A stretch of 64,000 nt of DNA from Asanoa hainanensis (GTDB lineage: Bacteria; Actinomycetota; Actinomycetes; Mycobacteriales; Micromonosporaceae): the NCBI RefSeq assembly GCF_900188485.1, contig NZ_FZPH01000001.1, positions 744,001-808,000 of the forward strand, given 5' to 3'. Below are positions 34,439 to 46,100 of this stretch, piece after piece. Made by a program: the position numbers and the translations under genes. Below the pieces are notes generated by a model. That model did not search any database, had not been told where the DNA came from, and saw only the letters and a list, made by a program, of their open reading frames with translations. The stretch's first letter is position 1, and every line of letters starts with the position of its first letter.

Positions 34439-35691
34439 GTTCGGACCTACTCCCACTGCGTCGAATCACAAAGGTAATCAACGGAGGGACGCCGTCACCG
34501 GACGACGCGAATTGGAACGGCGACGTCCCATGGGCCACACCAGCCGATTTCGGCGCAGCGTTCGCCCCAATTACCGCGACGCGTAGGACTTTGACCGCGC
34601 TTGGCGCAAAGGTTGGCTCGACAATCGTCCCGGCAGGTGCGATTTTGCTATCCACGCGGGCCCCAATCGGTTATGTTGCTCTGGCAAGCACGCCAATGGC
34701 ATTCAATCAAGGATGTCGTGCGCTCGTTCTAAACGATAACGTGGATCCGCGTTTCATCGGATACCAGCTGGAATCAATGCGTCCCGATCTCCAAGCTCGC
34801 GGGCTGGGCACGACATTTGTTGAGCTTTCGTCCGAATCCTTAGCATCGGTTCCGGTCGTCATCCCACCTTTACGTGAGCAACAACGCATCGCCGACTTCC
34901 TCGATGGCGAAATCGCCCTCATCGATCGACTTCAGATTGCGACACAGCGACAAATTTCGTTGATGGTCGAACGTCGTGGCGCGGCGTTCCATCACGCGAT
35001 CGAAATCGAGGGAGGCCCCGGTCTCGATATACTTAGTCCGCGCGCTGAAGCCGACCACTGGGACATGGTTCCATTAAACCAAGCACTAACGCAATTGACT
35101 AACGGATATGTAGGACCGACTCGCGATATCCTGGTCGATCAAGGAGTCCCCTATCTTCAGTCCTTACACATAAAGGACGGTCGCGTCGACTTCGAGCGTC
35201 GCCCATATTTCGTATCTGCGGATTGGGCTCGGGAGCGACCTCGAATAAGTTTGGGAATCGGCGATGTCCTGATCGTCCAAACTGGCGCGATTGGCGAAGT
35301 TGCGATTGTTGACGAACGAAGCGCTGGCGCGAGTTGTCACGCCCTCCTGATCGCAAGGGCAAATAAGGCGATCCTTGATCCCACTTATCTATGGCACGCA
35401 CTGCGCAGCCATTGGGGGAGGAACATTCTGCTTCGTGAGCAGACTGGAGCCCTTCACCCTCACCTTGAGGCCGGGAATGTCCGGTTCATAAATTTACCCA
35501 TCGCAGACCTTCGCACGCAGAGGCGTGTCGTTGAGCGGGTCGACGAAGTTGTTCTTGACATGAAAAGAGTCGAACGCCTTCTCGGAGTGCGCCTAAATCT
35601 TCAAACTGAGCGTAGGCGCTCGTTGATTACGGCAGCGGTTACCGGGCAGGTTGACGTGTCGACGGCGAGTGGACGAGGGATCGAGGGCTGA
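34435..35691 (+). CDS. hsdS: type I restriction-modification specificity subunit HsdS
   Basis: 418 residues with two target recognition domains, each followed by a helical spacer: TRD1 from SSDLLPLRRITKVINGG to PLREQQRIADFLDGEIALID, TRD2 from WDMVPLNQALTQLTNGYVGP to TQRRVVERVDEVVLDMKRVE. It directs both HsdM and HsdR to a bipartite DNA target. Start GTG 34435 overlaps the hsdM stop. The DNA is clearly less GC-rich than its neighbours, down to about half G+C in 35040-35300, as is usual for exchangeable specificity genes. Confidence 0.95.
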   Translation: MSSDLLPLRRITKVINGGTPSPDDANWNGDVPWATPADFGAAFAPITATRRTLTALGAKVGSTIVPAGAILLSTRAPIGYVALASTPMAFNQGCRALVLNDNVDPRFIGYQLESMRPDLQARGLGTTFVELSSESLASVPVVIPPLREQQRIADFLDGEIALIDRLQIATQRQISLMVERRGAAFHHAIEIEGGPGLDILSPRAEADHWDMVPLNQALTQLTNGYVGPTRDILVDQGVPYLQSLHIKDGRVDFERRPYFVSADWARERPRISLGIGDVLIVQTGAIGEVAIVDERSAGASCHALLIARANKAILDPTYLWHALRSHWGRNILLREQTGALHPHLEAGNVRFINLPIADLRTQRRVVERVDEVVLDMKRVERLLGVRLNLQTERRRSLITAAVTGQVDVSTASGRGIEG

Positions 35692-35697
35692 GCAGAG

Positions 35698-38600
35698 ATG
35701 GGCGCCATACACCACGAGTCGGCCTTCGGCGACGCGATCGCCACAGCCCTTCTTGCCAGCGGTTGGATCGAAGGCAACCCCGCCGCTTATCGCGCCGAGC
35801 TTGGCCTCGACACCGGTGAGCTATTCACGTTTATCGGCGCTACGCAGGCCGAGCAGTGGGAGGAGCTGCTTACCTACTACGGCGGGGACCCGGACGCTGC
35901 GCAACGGGGGTTTGTCAAGCGACTCGATCAAGACATCGCGACCAAAGGGCTGCTCGACGTGCTCCGCAACGGGGTCAAAGACCACAGTGTGCGGATTCGG
36001 GTCGCTTACTTTAAGCCATCCTTTGTGGAGTCGGACGCCATTCTGGCCGACTATCGCAGGAACCGGCTTACCGTCGTTCGGGAGCTGGCGTATGCGACCA
36101 AGCAGGCCGACCGCGGTCACCGGCTTGATCTGACGTTGATGCTCAACGGGATCCCGGTTGCGACCGCTGAGCTCAAGAACCCCCTCACCGGGTCTGGGGT
36201 TGAGCACGCCAAGGAGCAGTATCGGAACGACCGCGACCCTACCGAGCTCATCTTCACCCGCCGGGTCATCGCGAACTTCGCCGTCGACCCCGACCTGGTC
36301 TTCGTCACCACCCAGCTGCGCGGCCCGCAGACCCGGTTCCTGCCCTTCAACACCGGCAGCAACGGGCCCGGCAAGCCCGGTGGCAAGGGGAACCCGGCGG
36401 CGACCGAGTTCGGCAAGTACGCGACCTCGTACCTCTGGGACGAGATCTGGCAGCCCGACAACTGGCTCGATCTCCTGGAGCGCTTCGTCCACCTCCACCA
36501 GGAGAAGGGGCCCGACAAGCGCACCAAGAAGTCGCTGATCTTCCCCCGCTACCACCAGTGGCACGCGGTGAAGAAGCTGACCGCGCACGCGGCCCGCCAT
36601 GGCGCCGGGCACAACTACCTGATGATGGCGTCGGCCGGCTCCGGCAAGTCCAACGCCATCGCCTGGCTCGCCCACCGACTATCGTCGCTGCACAGCGAGA
36701 GCGACCCCGGCACCCCGGTCTTCGACAAAATCCTCATCATCACCGACCGGCGGAACCTCGACTCGCAGCTCCGCGACACCATCGGCTCCTTCGAGCAGAC
36801 CGCCGGCCTCGTGATCAAGATTGACGAGAAGCACGGCGCCAAGTCGGAACAGCTGGCCAAGGCGCTCTCGCAGGAGACTGGCAAGATCGTGACCGTCACG
36901 TTGGCCACGTTTCCGGCCCTCGTTGACTACCTCAAGCGCAACCCGACCGAGATTCGCGGCAGTCGGTTCGCCATCGTCGTCGACGAGGCGCACTCGTCGC
37001 AGGCCGGCGAGGCGGCTACCGACGTGCGGCGGGTGCTGCGCGACCTCGGCCTCGATGCCGACGACGACGAGAAGGGCGCCGCCAGCGCCGACGGCCCGCA
37101 GACCGCCGACGAGAAGCTGGCGGCCAGCGTCCGGAAGCGGCAGCGCAGCCAGAGCCTGTCCTACTTCGCCTTCACCGCCACGCCGAAGCACAAGACGCTC
37201 GAACTGTTCGGCACTCTCGGGGACGACGGCAAGTACCACCCGTTCCACACGTACTCGATGCGCCAGGCGATCGAGGAGGGCTTCATCCTCGATCCGCTGC
37301 GCAACTACGTCACCTACGACACCTACTGGAAGTTGGTCAACGAGAACCCGGACGAGCGGGAGGTCGACTCGTCGAAGGCCAACAAGGAGCTGGCCCGGTA
37401 CGCGCTGACCCACGACTCGACGGTCGCCCAGCACGCGCAGATCGTCGTCGAGCACTTCCGGGCGCACACCGCGGGTCGGCTCGGCGGCCGGGCCAAGGCG
37501 ATGGTCGTCACCGCCTCGCGGCAGAGCGCGGTGCAGATGTCCCGGGCGATCAAGCGGTACCTCGGGGATCGCGACTACCCGGACCCGGGTGTGCTGGTCG
37601 CGTTCTCCGGCAGCCTGACCTACGAGGGCGAGGAGGTCACCGAGTCGAAGGAGAACGGCGGCCTGCCGGAGTCGGGTCTGGCCAAGGCGTTCGCCTACAC
37701 GCGGGCCGACGACAAGACCGCCCGCGCGGGCACGTCGGCGGGGCAGCGCGAGTACCGGATCCTCGTGGTCGCGGAGAAGTACCAGACGGGCTTCGACCAG
37801 CCGCTGCTGACCACCATGTACGTCAACAAGAAGCTCGCGGGTGTCTCGGCCGTGCAGACCCTGTCGCGGCTCAACCGCACCGCCGACCGCAAGAGCCAGG
37901 GCGACCTCGCGGTGCTGGACTTCGTCAACGACGCCGAGGACATCAAGGAGGCGTTCCGGCCGTACTTCGAAGAGGCCGAGACCCTCCCCTCCGACCCGAA
38001 CCTGCTCTACCAGGCGCAGAGCCGGGTGATGGCCGCGGACCTGCTGGTCGACGCGGAGATGCAGTCGTTCGTGGAGGCCTACCTCGCGGCTGAGGAAACG
38101 GCCGCCGGCAACGCGAACAAGTGGGCGAAGCTCCACGCCGAGCTCTACCGCCACCTCGAGCCCGCCGTCGAGCGCTTCGAGGTGCTGCTCGACAGCGAGG
38201 ACGAGGCGGACCTGGAGACCGCGGAGGCGTTCCGCGCGAACCTCAACGACTACGTCCGCAAGTACGGCTTCCTCGCCCAGATCGTCCCGTACGCGGACCC
38301 CGAGCTGGAACGGCTCTACCTCTACGGCCGCCACCTGCTCAATCGACTACCCCGGCGCGACGACGGCGGCGTCGACATCGGCGAGGTCGACCTCAGCCAC
38401 CTGCGGGTGGAGAAGACCGGCGAGCACAACGTGAGCCTCGACCCCGAGGGCCCGGCCGAGATGAAGGGGTTCGGCGACGGCTCCGGCGGGGCGAAGGAAC
38501 CTGAGAAGGGGCTGCTCTCCCAGCTCATCGACCGCTTCAACGAGCGATTCGGGACCAGCTTCACCGAAGAGGACGTCGTCCAGCCGTTCAACGACGCGCT

Positions 38601-38838
38601 GGCCGAGCCGAAGGTCCGCCAGGCCGCCGTCGCCAACGACGAGGAGAACTTCGGCCGCGTCTTCATCCCGGTCTTCGAAGACAAGATGATGGACCATTTC
38701 GAGACGACCGCCGACCTCGGCAAACGGTACTTCGGCCCGGAGCCCGACTTCCGCAGCTCGCTCAACCGCAGCGCCCGTAGCGCCGCGTGGCGGCTCATCC
38801 GCCGCCAGGAAGGGGTCGTAGACGACGAGGCGGCGTGA
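35698..38838 (+). CDS. hsdR: type I restriction enzyme subunit HsdR
   Basis: 1046 residues; ATP-dependent translocase and endonuclease. The N-terminal nuclease has the PD-(D/E)XK pattern RLDLTLMLNG...ATAELKNPL (Asp near 144, ELK near 160). The motor follows: Walker A MASAGSGKSNAIAW (about 310), DEAH box VVDEAHSSQAG, motif III FAFTATPKHKT, and late helicase motifs EKYQTGFDQPLL and LSRLNRTADRKS. The C-terminal helical region binds the HsdMS core. ATG 35698 lies 6 bp after the hsdS stop. The first ~500 bp share the lower GC of hsdS. Confidence 0.96.
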   Translation: MGAIHHESAFGDAIATALLASGWIEGNPAAYRAELGLDTGELFTFIGATQAEQWEELLTYYGGDPDAAQRGFVKRLDQDIATKGLLDVLRNGVKDHSVRIRVAYFKPSFVESDAILADYRRNRLTVVRELAYATKQADRGHRLDLTLMLNGIPVATAELKNPLTGSGVEHAKEQYRNDRDPTELIFTRRVIANFAVDPDLVFVTTQLRGPQTRFLPFNTGSNGPGKPGGKGNPAATEFGKYATSYLWDEIWQPDNWLDLLERFVHLHQEKGPDKRTKKSLIFPRYHQWHAVKKLTAHAARHGAGHNYLMMASAGSGKSNAIAWLAHRLSSLHSESDPGTPVFDKILIITDRRNLDSQLRDTIGSFEQTAGLVIKIDEKHGAKSEQLAKALSQETGKIVTVTLATFPALVDYLKRNPTEIRGSRFAIVVDEAHSSQAGEAATDVRRVLRDLGLDADDDEKGAASADGPQTADEKLAASVRKRQRSQSLSYFAFTATPKHKTLELFGTLGDDGKYHPFHTYSMRQAIEEGFILDPLRNYVTYDTYWKLVNENPDEREVDSSKANKELARYALTHDSTVAQHAQIVVEHFRAHTAGRLGGRAKAMVVTASRQSAVQMSRAIKRYLGDRDYPDPGVLVAFSGSLTYEGEEVTESKENGGLPESGLAKAFAYTRADDKTARAGTSAGQREYRILVVAEKYQTGFDQPLLTTMYVNKKLAGVSAVQTLSRLNRTADRKSQGDLAVLDFVNDAEDIKEAFRPYFEEAETLPSDPNLLYQAQSRVMAADLLVDAEMQSFVEAYLAAEETAAGNANKWAKLHAELYRHLEPAVERFEVLLDSEDEADLETAEAFRANLNDYVRKYGFLAQIVPYADPELERLYLYGRHLLNRLPRRDDGGVDIGEVDLSHLRVEKTGEHNVSLDPEGPAEMKGFGDGSGGAKEPEKGLLSQLIDRFNERFGTSFTEEDVVQPFNDALAEPKVRQAAVANDEENFGRVFIPVFEDKMMDHFETTADLGKRYFGPEPDFRSSLNRSARSAAWRLIRRQEGVVDDEAA

Positions 38839-38904
38839 TAGAGATCGGTGCGACAGTCAACACTGATCGTCGGCCGAGGCAGTCGCGGCGGGACGGAGAA
38901 CGTG

Positions 38905-40473
<1,569 letters not shown>

Positions 40474-40481
40474 CCTCGGGC

Positions 40482-40688
40482 TCAGCCCGGCAGCGGCACG
40501 GAGCCCAACGCCGCGGCGACGGCCGACGGGGACAGCCGCGACGCCGCCGCCAACGACACGTGCGGGCGGTGCTTGGAGTCCTGTAGTGACGCCAGCGTCG
40601 GGATGCCCTCGGCCTCCAGGGCCTTCCACAGCGCGCGCAGCCGCCGGGTCGCGTCCGTGTCCAGGTAGAGCTCGAGTGCCGCGACCAT
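40482..40688 (-). pseudogene. truncated 2'-5' RNA ligase family protein
   Basis: 68 codons starting at ATG 40688, immediately after the stop of the phosphatase gene. The product AALELYLDTDATRRLRALWK, then SKHRPHVSLAAASRLSPSAV, is the N-terminal third of a 2H phosphoesterase/2'-5' RNA ligase (first HxS motif HVS seen); the family is about 170-190 residues with a second HxT motif, missing here. It ends at a TGA 9 bp from the last kinase codon. The tail was probably lost when the defence operon arrived. Confidence 0.75.
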
Positions 40689-42296
40689 TCAGCCGGCCGC
40701 GGTGATCCGCACCAGGGTGCCCGTCGGGCCGCTCTCGATGTGCAGGCGGCTGGTCTGCTGGGCGATCCAGAGGCCCATGCCGCCGGTCGACGACGGCACC
40801 GGCCGCTCTACGCGGGCCAGGAACGCGGCGGCCGGGAAGCCGGCGCCGCGGTCGCGGACCTCGCTGACCAGGCCGGCGTCGTCGGCGAGCAGCAGGCGCA
40901 GCGTGCCCGCACCGCCGCCGTGCCGGATCGCGTTGGTCATCACCTCGTTGACGGCGGCCACGAAGTCGTCGGCGGCCTCGTCCGCCATGCCGTGCCGCGC
41001 GGCCTCGTCGGCGACCCGGCGGCGCAGCGACGCCACGCCGGCCCGGTCGAACGCCTCGTCGAGCAGGACCCGCCGGGGCGGTGGGCCGGAGCGACGGATC
41101 GCCAGGAGCGCCGTGTCGTCGGTCGGGCGTTCCTCGCCCACGACCAGCATCAGCGCCGTGCAGACCTCGTCCGGCTGGCCCGCCCAGACGGTCGCGCGCA
41201 GCCGGTCGAGGCCGACGTCGATCGACTCGCGGCGGCGCTCGACCAGGCCGTCGGTGTAGCAGACCAGCAGCGCGCCCGGCGGGAAGTCGACGACCGTGGT
41301 GCGCCGGTCGGTGGCCGGGTGGCCCATGCCGAGCGGGACGTCGGTGTGCGCCTCCAGGAACGCGACGTGGTCGTCCGCGTCGACCAGCACCGGCGGTGGG
41401 TGGCCGGCCAGCGAGATGTGGATGCTGTCGCGCGTGGGCGGGATCATCGCGTAGAGCACGGTGGCGAGGTTGCCGGTCTCGAAGTGGTGGACCTTCGCGT
41501 CGAGGTGCGTCAGGGCGTCGGCGGGATCGGAGCAGATCAGCGCGTACGCCCGCAGAGCGCTGCGCAGCCGCCCCATCACGACGGCCGCCGCGAGGCCGTG
41601 GCCGGACACGTCGCCGACCACCACGCCGAGCCAGCCGGACGGGAGGCTGAACACGTCGTACCAGTCGCCTCCGACGCCCGAGTCGTGGCCGGGCAGGTAG
41701 CGCGCCGCCATCTCGACGCCGGGCACCGCGGCCAGGGCGGTCGGCAGCAGGCTGCGCTGCAGGGCGAGGGCGGTGTCGCGGTCGACGGTGCCGGCCCGGG
41801 TGTGGGTGGCGACGCTGGCCCGGTCGGCGACCATCTCCAGCAGGCGGACGTCGTTGACCGAGAAGGCGCGCGGGCGCACGCTGCCGACGTGCAGGACCCC
41901 GGCCAGTTCGCCGCCGCCGAAGATCGGCACGCCGAGCAGCGACCGGACTCCCCCGCCGCGGACGAGATTGCTGGTGTCGGTCTCCTCGGCGATGTCGTCG
42001 ATGATCAACGGCCGCCGGTCGCGGGCGATCCGCCCGACAAAACCCCGGCCGACCGGCACGCGTACGCCCGGTCGGAACTCCTGGTCGAGGCCCTTGGCGG
42101 CGGTGGCGACGAGCTGCCGGGCGTGCGGGTCGAGCAGCAGGATCACCGCGGTGTCGACCTGGAGCAGCTCGAAGACCCGGTCGAGCAGCTCGGACAGGAG
42201 CTCGTCGACCCCCAGGTGGGAAAGGGCGGCGTCGGTGACGGCTTCGAGGCCCCGCAGGCGCTCGTCGCTGTCAGTGGCCCCTTCGATCACGCGCAC
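40689..42296 (-). CDS. GAF-PP2C (SpoIIE-type) phosphatase with HATPase domain
   Basis: 535 residues in three parts: a GAF sensor (residues ~15-165, VDTAVILLLDPHARQLVATA; GRGFVGRIARDRRPLII), a PP2C/SpoIIE phosphatase (GDWYDVF, VVGDVSGHGLAAAVVMGRLR, CYTDGLVERR, DDTALLAIR), and an anti-sigma-factor type ATPase (VNEVMTNAIRHGG; DRGAGFP; GGMGLWIAQQ). Such proteins dephosphorylate anti-anti-sigma factors to switch stress sigma factors. Start GTG 42296. It abuts the truncated RNA-ligase gene downstream. Confidence 0.93.
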   Translation of the reverse strand: MRVIEGATDSDERLRGLEAVTDAALSHLGVDELLSELLDRVFELLQVDTAVILLLDPHARQLVATAAKGLDQEFRPGVRVPVGRGFVGRIARDRRPLIIDDIAEETDTSNLVRGGGVRSLLGVPIFGGGELAGVLHVGSVRPRAFSVNDVRLLEMVADRASVATHTRAGTVDRDTALALQRSLLPTALAAVPGVEMAARYLPGHDSGVGGDWYDVFSLPSGWLGVVVGDVSGHGLAAAVVMGRLRSALRAYALICSDPADALTHLDAKVHHFETGNLATVLYAMIPPTRDSIHISLAGHPPPVLVDADDHVAFLEAHTDVPLGMGHPATDRRTTVVDFPPGALLVCYTDGLVERRRESIDVGLDRLRATVWAGQPDEVCTALMLVVGEERPTDDTALLAIRRSGPPPRRVLLDEAFDRAGVASLRRRVADEAARHGMADEAADDFVAAVNEVMTNAIRHGGGAGTLRLLLADDAGLVSEVRDRGAGFPAAAFLARVERPVPSSTGGMGLWIAQQTSRLHIESGPTGTLVRITAAG

Positions 42297-42313
42297 AGCC
42301 TAACTCCGACCGT

Positions 42314-42343
42314 GGTGGGGGGCGCGTCACCGCACCCCCCACC
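42314..42343 (-). terminator. hairpin downstream of the ThuA/sugar dehydrogenase gene
   Basis: GGTGGGGGG (42314-42322) pairs with CCCCCCACC (42335-42343) over 9 bp with a 12-base loop. It lies 7 bp past the stop of the leftward 1302-codon gene and before the next leftward start, the expected place for a terminator. Confidence 0.75.
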
Positions 42344-42349
42344 GAAAGG

Positions 42350-43145
42350 TCAGCTTCCGAACACCTCCAGGTTGAAGAGGGAGTAGCCGTACGCCGTACC
42401 GCGGGCGGTGCCGTAGATCCGGAGGTATCGCCCGCTGGCCGACAACCCGGTGTTGTCGTCCTCGCCGCCGTTACCGCCCGTCACCGTCCGCGCGACGGTC
42501 CAGGTGGTGCCGTTGGTCGAGGTCTCTATCCGGTACGCCGAGCCGTACGCGGCCTCCCAGAGCAACCGGACGCGGCTGATCGAGTAGGTCTGACCGAGGT
42601 CGACCTGGATCCACTGCGGGTCGGCGAACGCGCTCGACCAGCGCGTGGTGGTGGACGCGTCCACCGCCAGGGAGGCCGGGAACGCCGCGTTCTCGACGCT
42701 CGACGCCGTCGCCGGCTTGTTGAGCGCCACGTTGGTCGCCGTCGGCGGCTGGCCGCCACCGCCGTAGACCTCGAACGAGAACAGCGAGTAGCCCCACGCC
42801 GTGCCGCGGGCCGTACCGTAGATCCGGACGTAGCGGCCGCTGGCGCCCAGACCGGTGTTGTCGTCCTCGCCGCCGTTGCCACCGGTGACCGTCCGCGCGA
42901 CGGTCCAGGTGGTGCCGTTGGTCGAGGTCTCGATCCGGTAGCCCGAGCCGTACGCCGCCTCCCAGAGCAACCGCACCCGGTCGATCGCGTACGTCTGGCC
43001 CAGGTCGACCTGGATCCACTGCGGGTCGGCGAACGCGCTCGACCACCGGGTGGTGGCGGACGCGTCGACGGCCAGCGAGGCCGGGAACTCGGCGGCCTCG
43101 ACGCTCGACGCCGTCGCCGGCTTGTTGAGCGCGAGGTTCGTGCCC
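42350..43145 (-). repeat. 405-bp direct repeat encoding two discoidin domains
   Basis: Two copies (about 42350-42740 and 42755-43145), spaced 405 bp (135 codons), encode domains that are nearly identical: both contain SLAVDAS-TTRWSSAFADPQ, QVDLGQTY, LLWEAAYGS and GGNGGEDDNTGL. A recent tandem duplication or gene conversion is likely. Confidence 0.85.
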
Positions 43146-46100
43146 GTCGGCGGCGTGCCACCGCTCGTGAACGCGAACGAGTCGACGTTGAACAGCGCCG
43201 CGCCCGTGCCGCCGGTGAACACCAGGAACAGCGGTCCGGAGGTGGTCGGGGCGGTGATCGTGCCGGTCACGTCCGCGAACGTGTCGAACGACCCGGTCGC
43301 GGCAACGGTTGCCGTGCCGACCACCGTGCCGGTGGCCGAGCCCGACCGGATCGTGATCGTGCCGCCGCCACCCGCCGGTGCCGACACCCGGGCGGTGAAC
43401 CCGGTGGCCAGTCCGGACAGGTAGTAGGGCGTGAACGAGATCCAGTCACCGTTGCCGATGTTGCCGACCGCGCTGCCACCCTGCGCCGCCGTGGAGGTGA
43501 CGATGCTGACGCCCTGCTGGTTGCCGTAGTGCTCGGCCTGCCGAGCGCGCGGCTGCAGGACCACCGGCGTCGCGTTGATCGCGGTGGTCGAGCCCGGCGG
43601 GGTGTAGGCGGCGTTGATGATGCCGAAGATGTTCGCCGAGACGTCGTGCTCGCCGTCCACCGTCGTCTGGATGTTGCCCGAGCACCCGGCCACGTTGGTG
43701 ATCGGGTGGCCGTGCGAGTCGTGCCCGAGCACGTAGGTCACGTTGACCCGGGAACAGTCGATCGTCGGGTTGGCCGGGTCGGTGACGTTGACCGTGAACG
43801 GCACCTGGTCACCGAAGTTGAACAGCCGGCCGGGTTGCGGCAACGACACGCTGATCGTCGGGCCGCCGACCCCGATCACCACGCTGGCCGTCGCCGAGGC
43901 GCCGGACGGGTCGCGCACCGTCAGCGTCGCCGTGTACTGGCCGTTGGCGGTGTAGGTGAAGGACGGGTTCGCCGCCGTCGAGTCCACCGAGCCGTTCGTC
44001 TGGAAGTCCCAGGCGTACGTCAGCGGGTTGCCGTCGGGGTCCGTGGAGCCGGCCGACGAGAACTGCACGGTCAGCGGTGCCGTGCCGCCGGTCGGGCTGC
44101 CCGACGCGACCGCGACCGGTGGCCGGTTGCCGCCGGTCACCTGGTACTCGATGCGGTAGACGGCCGAGTTGGCGTCGCCGCCGAACCAGCCGGTGCCGTA
44201 GTCGAGGACGTAGAGCGCGCCGTCCGGGCCGAACTCGTAGTCCATCACCTGCGTGCCGGTCCACGGGAAGTTCGTGATCGTACCCGGCGTGCCGTTGGCG
44301 TTGATGTTGATCGTCTTGATGAACCGGCGGCCGAACTCGGTGGCGAAGAACTTCCCGTCGTACGAGGGCGGGAACTTCACGCTCGAGTTGAGCCCGGCGT
44401 TGTAGCGGTAGACCGCGCCGCCCATGGGCGAGAGGCTGCCGCAGCAGATGCCCGGCGGGTCCTGGCCGCCGCCGTAGGGCAGCCACGCCGCCCGGGACGC
44501 CGGCAGCGTGGTCAGACCGGTGTTGTTGCGCGAGTTGTTGGTCGGGCCACCGGCGCAGTTGTACTGGCCGAGCGACGGTCCACTGGGGAACGTGTACTCG
44601 TGGTACGGGGTGTTGTAGTTGGAGCAGTACGGCCAGCCGTAATTGCCGGGCTGGGTGATCCGCTCGTACGAGACCGTGCCGGCCGGCCCGCGGTTCGGGT
44701 CCGCGGTGCCCGCGTCCGGGCCGTAGTCGCCGAGGTAGACGATGCCGGTCGCCTTGTCGACGCTCATCCGGAACGGGTTCCGGAAGCCCATGGCGTACAC
44801 CTCGGGCTTGGTGTTGGCCGTGCCCGGCGCGAACATGTTGCCGGACGGGATCGTGTAGCCGCCGGCCGCCGACGGCTTGATGCGGAGCACCTTGCCCCGC
44901 AGGTCGTTGGTGTTGCCGGAGGAGCGCTGCGCGTCGAAGGCCGGGTTGCGGTCGGTCCGCTCGTCCAGCGGGGCGTAGCCGGCGGAGTCGAACGGGTTGG
45001 TGTCGTCGCCGGTCGACAGGTAGAGGTTGCCGGCGGCGTCGAAGTCGATGTCGCCACCGACGTGGCAGCACTGGCCACGGCTGGCGGGGACGTCGATGAC
45101 CGTGACCGCGGACGCCGGGTCGATCGTGTTGTCCGCCCGCACGGTGAAGCGGGACAACCGGTTGACGCCGTCGAACGGCGCGAACTGCGCGGGCGTGCCG
45201 GTGGTCGGCGAGTCACCGGCCGGTGTGGACAGTGGCGGCGCGTAGTAGAGGTAGACCCAGCGGTTCGTCGCGAAGGCCGGGTCGGCCTTGATGGACTGCA
45301 GGCCCTCCTCGTCGTGCGAGTAGACCGGTAGGGTCAGCGCCACCTTGGTGTTGCCGGCGGCGTCGGTGTAGCGGACGACGCCGTCGCGCGAGGTGTGCAA
45401 CACGCCGCGGTCGGGCAGCACGGTCAGGCCCATCGGCTCGCCGGTCTCCGCGACACCCTTGGCCAGCGTCACCTGGGCGAAGGCGCCGGGTGGGTCGGTC
45501 GGGCCGGAGCCCACCGAGCAGTTTCCGGTGCCCTGCGCGGCGTACCGGATGCCGCCCAGCAGGTGGTTGCGGAAGTTGGTGTCCGCGTAGCTCTCCTGGG
45601 TGTGACCCATGCCCGTGTACCAGGAACGGCCGCCGTCGTAGGCGCGGCACCAGGCGATCGGGTGGTCACCCATGCCACCGCCGGAGTACGTGGCTTCGTC
45701 CAGGTTGGCCAGTACGCGCACGTTGGCCCGGGGGTTGGTGCGGTAGCTGTACCACTCGTCGGTGCGCACCCAGTTGGCCGGCAGGCCGGCCGTCGACGGG
45801 TGGCTGCTGTCCTCGACGCGTACGGTCGCCTGCTGGATGGCCGGGTGCTGGAGGAAGTAGGCGCCGACGAGGCTGCCGTACCAGGACCAGTCGTACTCGG
45901 TGTCGGCCGCGGCGTGCACGCCCGCGTAGCCGCCGCCGGCGCGGACGTAGCCCTCGAACGCGGTCTGCTGTGCGGCGTTGAGCACGTCGCCGGTGGTGGA
46001 CAGGAAGATGACGGCCTGGAAGCGGGCCAGGTTGGCGGTCGTGAAGGCGGTTGCGTCTTCGGTGGCCTCGACAGTGAAGTTGTTCTGCGCGCCCAGCTGC

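Noticed and set aside
23498-38838. Assignment of the island to BREX, DISARM, Pgl, Wadjet, Druantia or phosphorothioation systems
   Set aside because: Key genes (pglZ, brxC, drmA/B, jetABCD, dndA-E, druE-like) were not found; only partial similarity to each.
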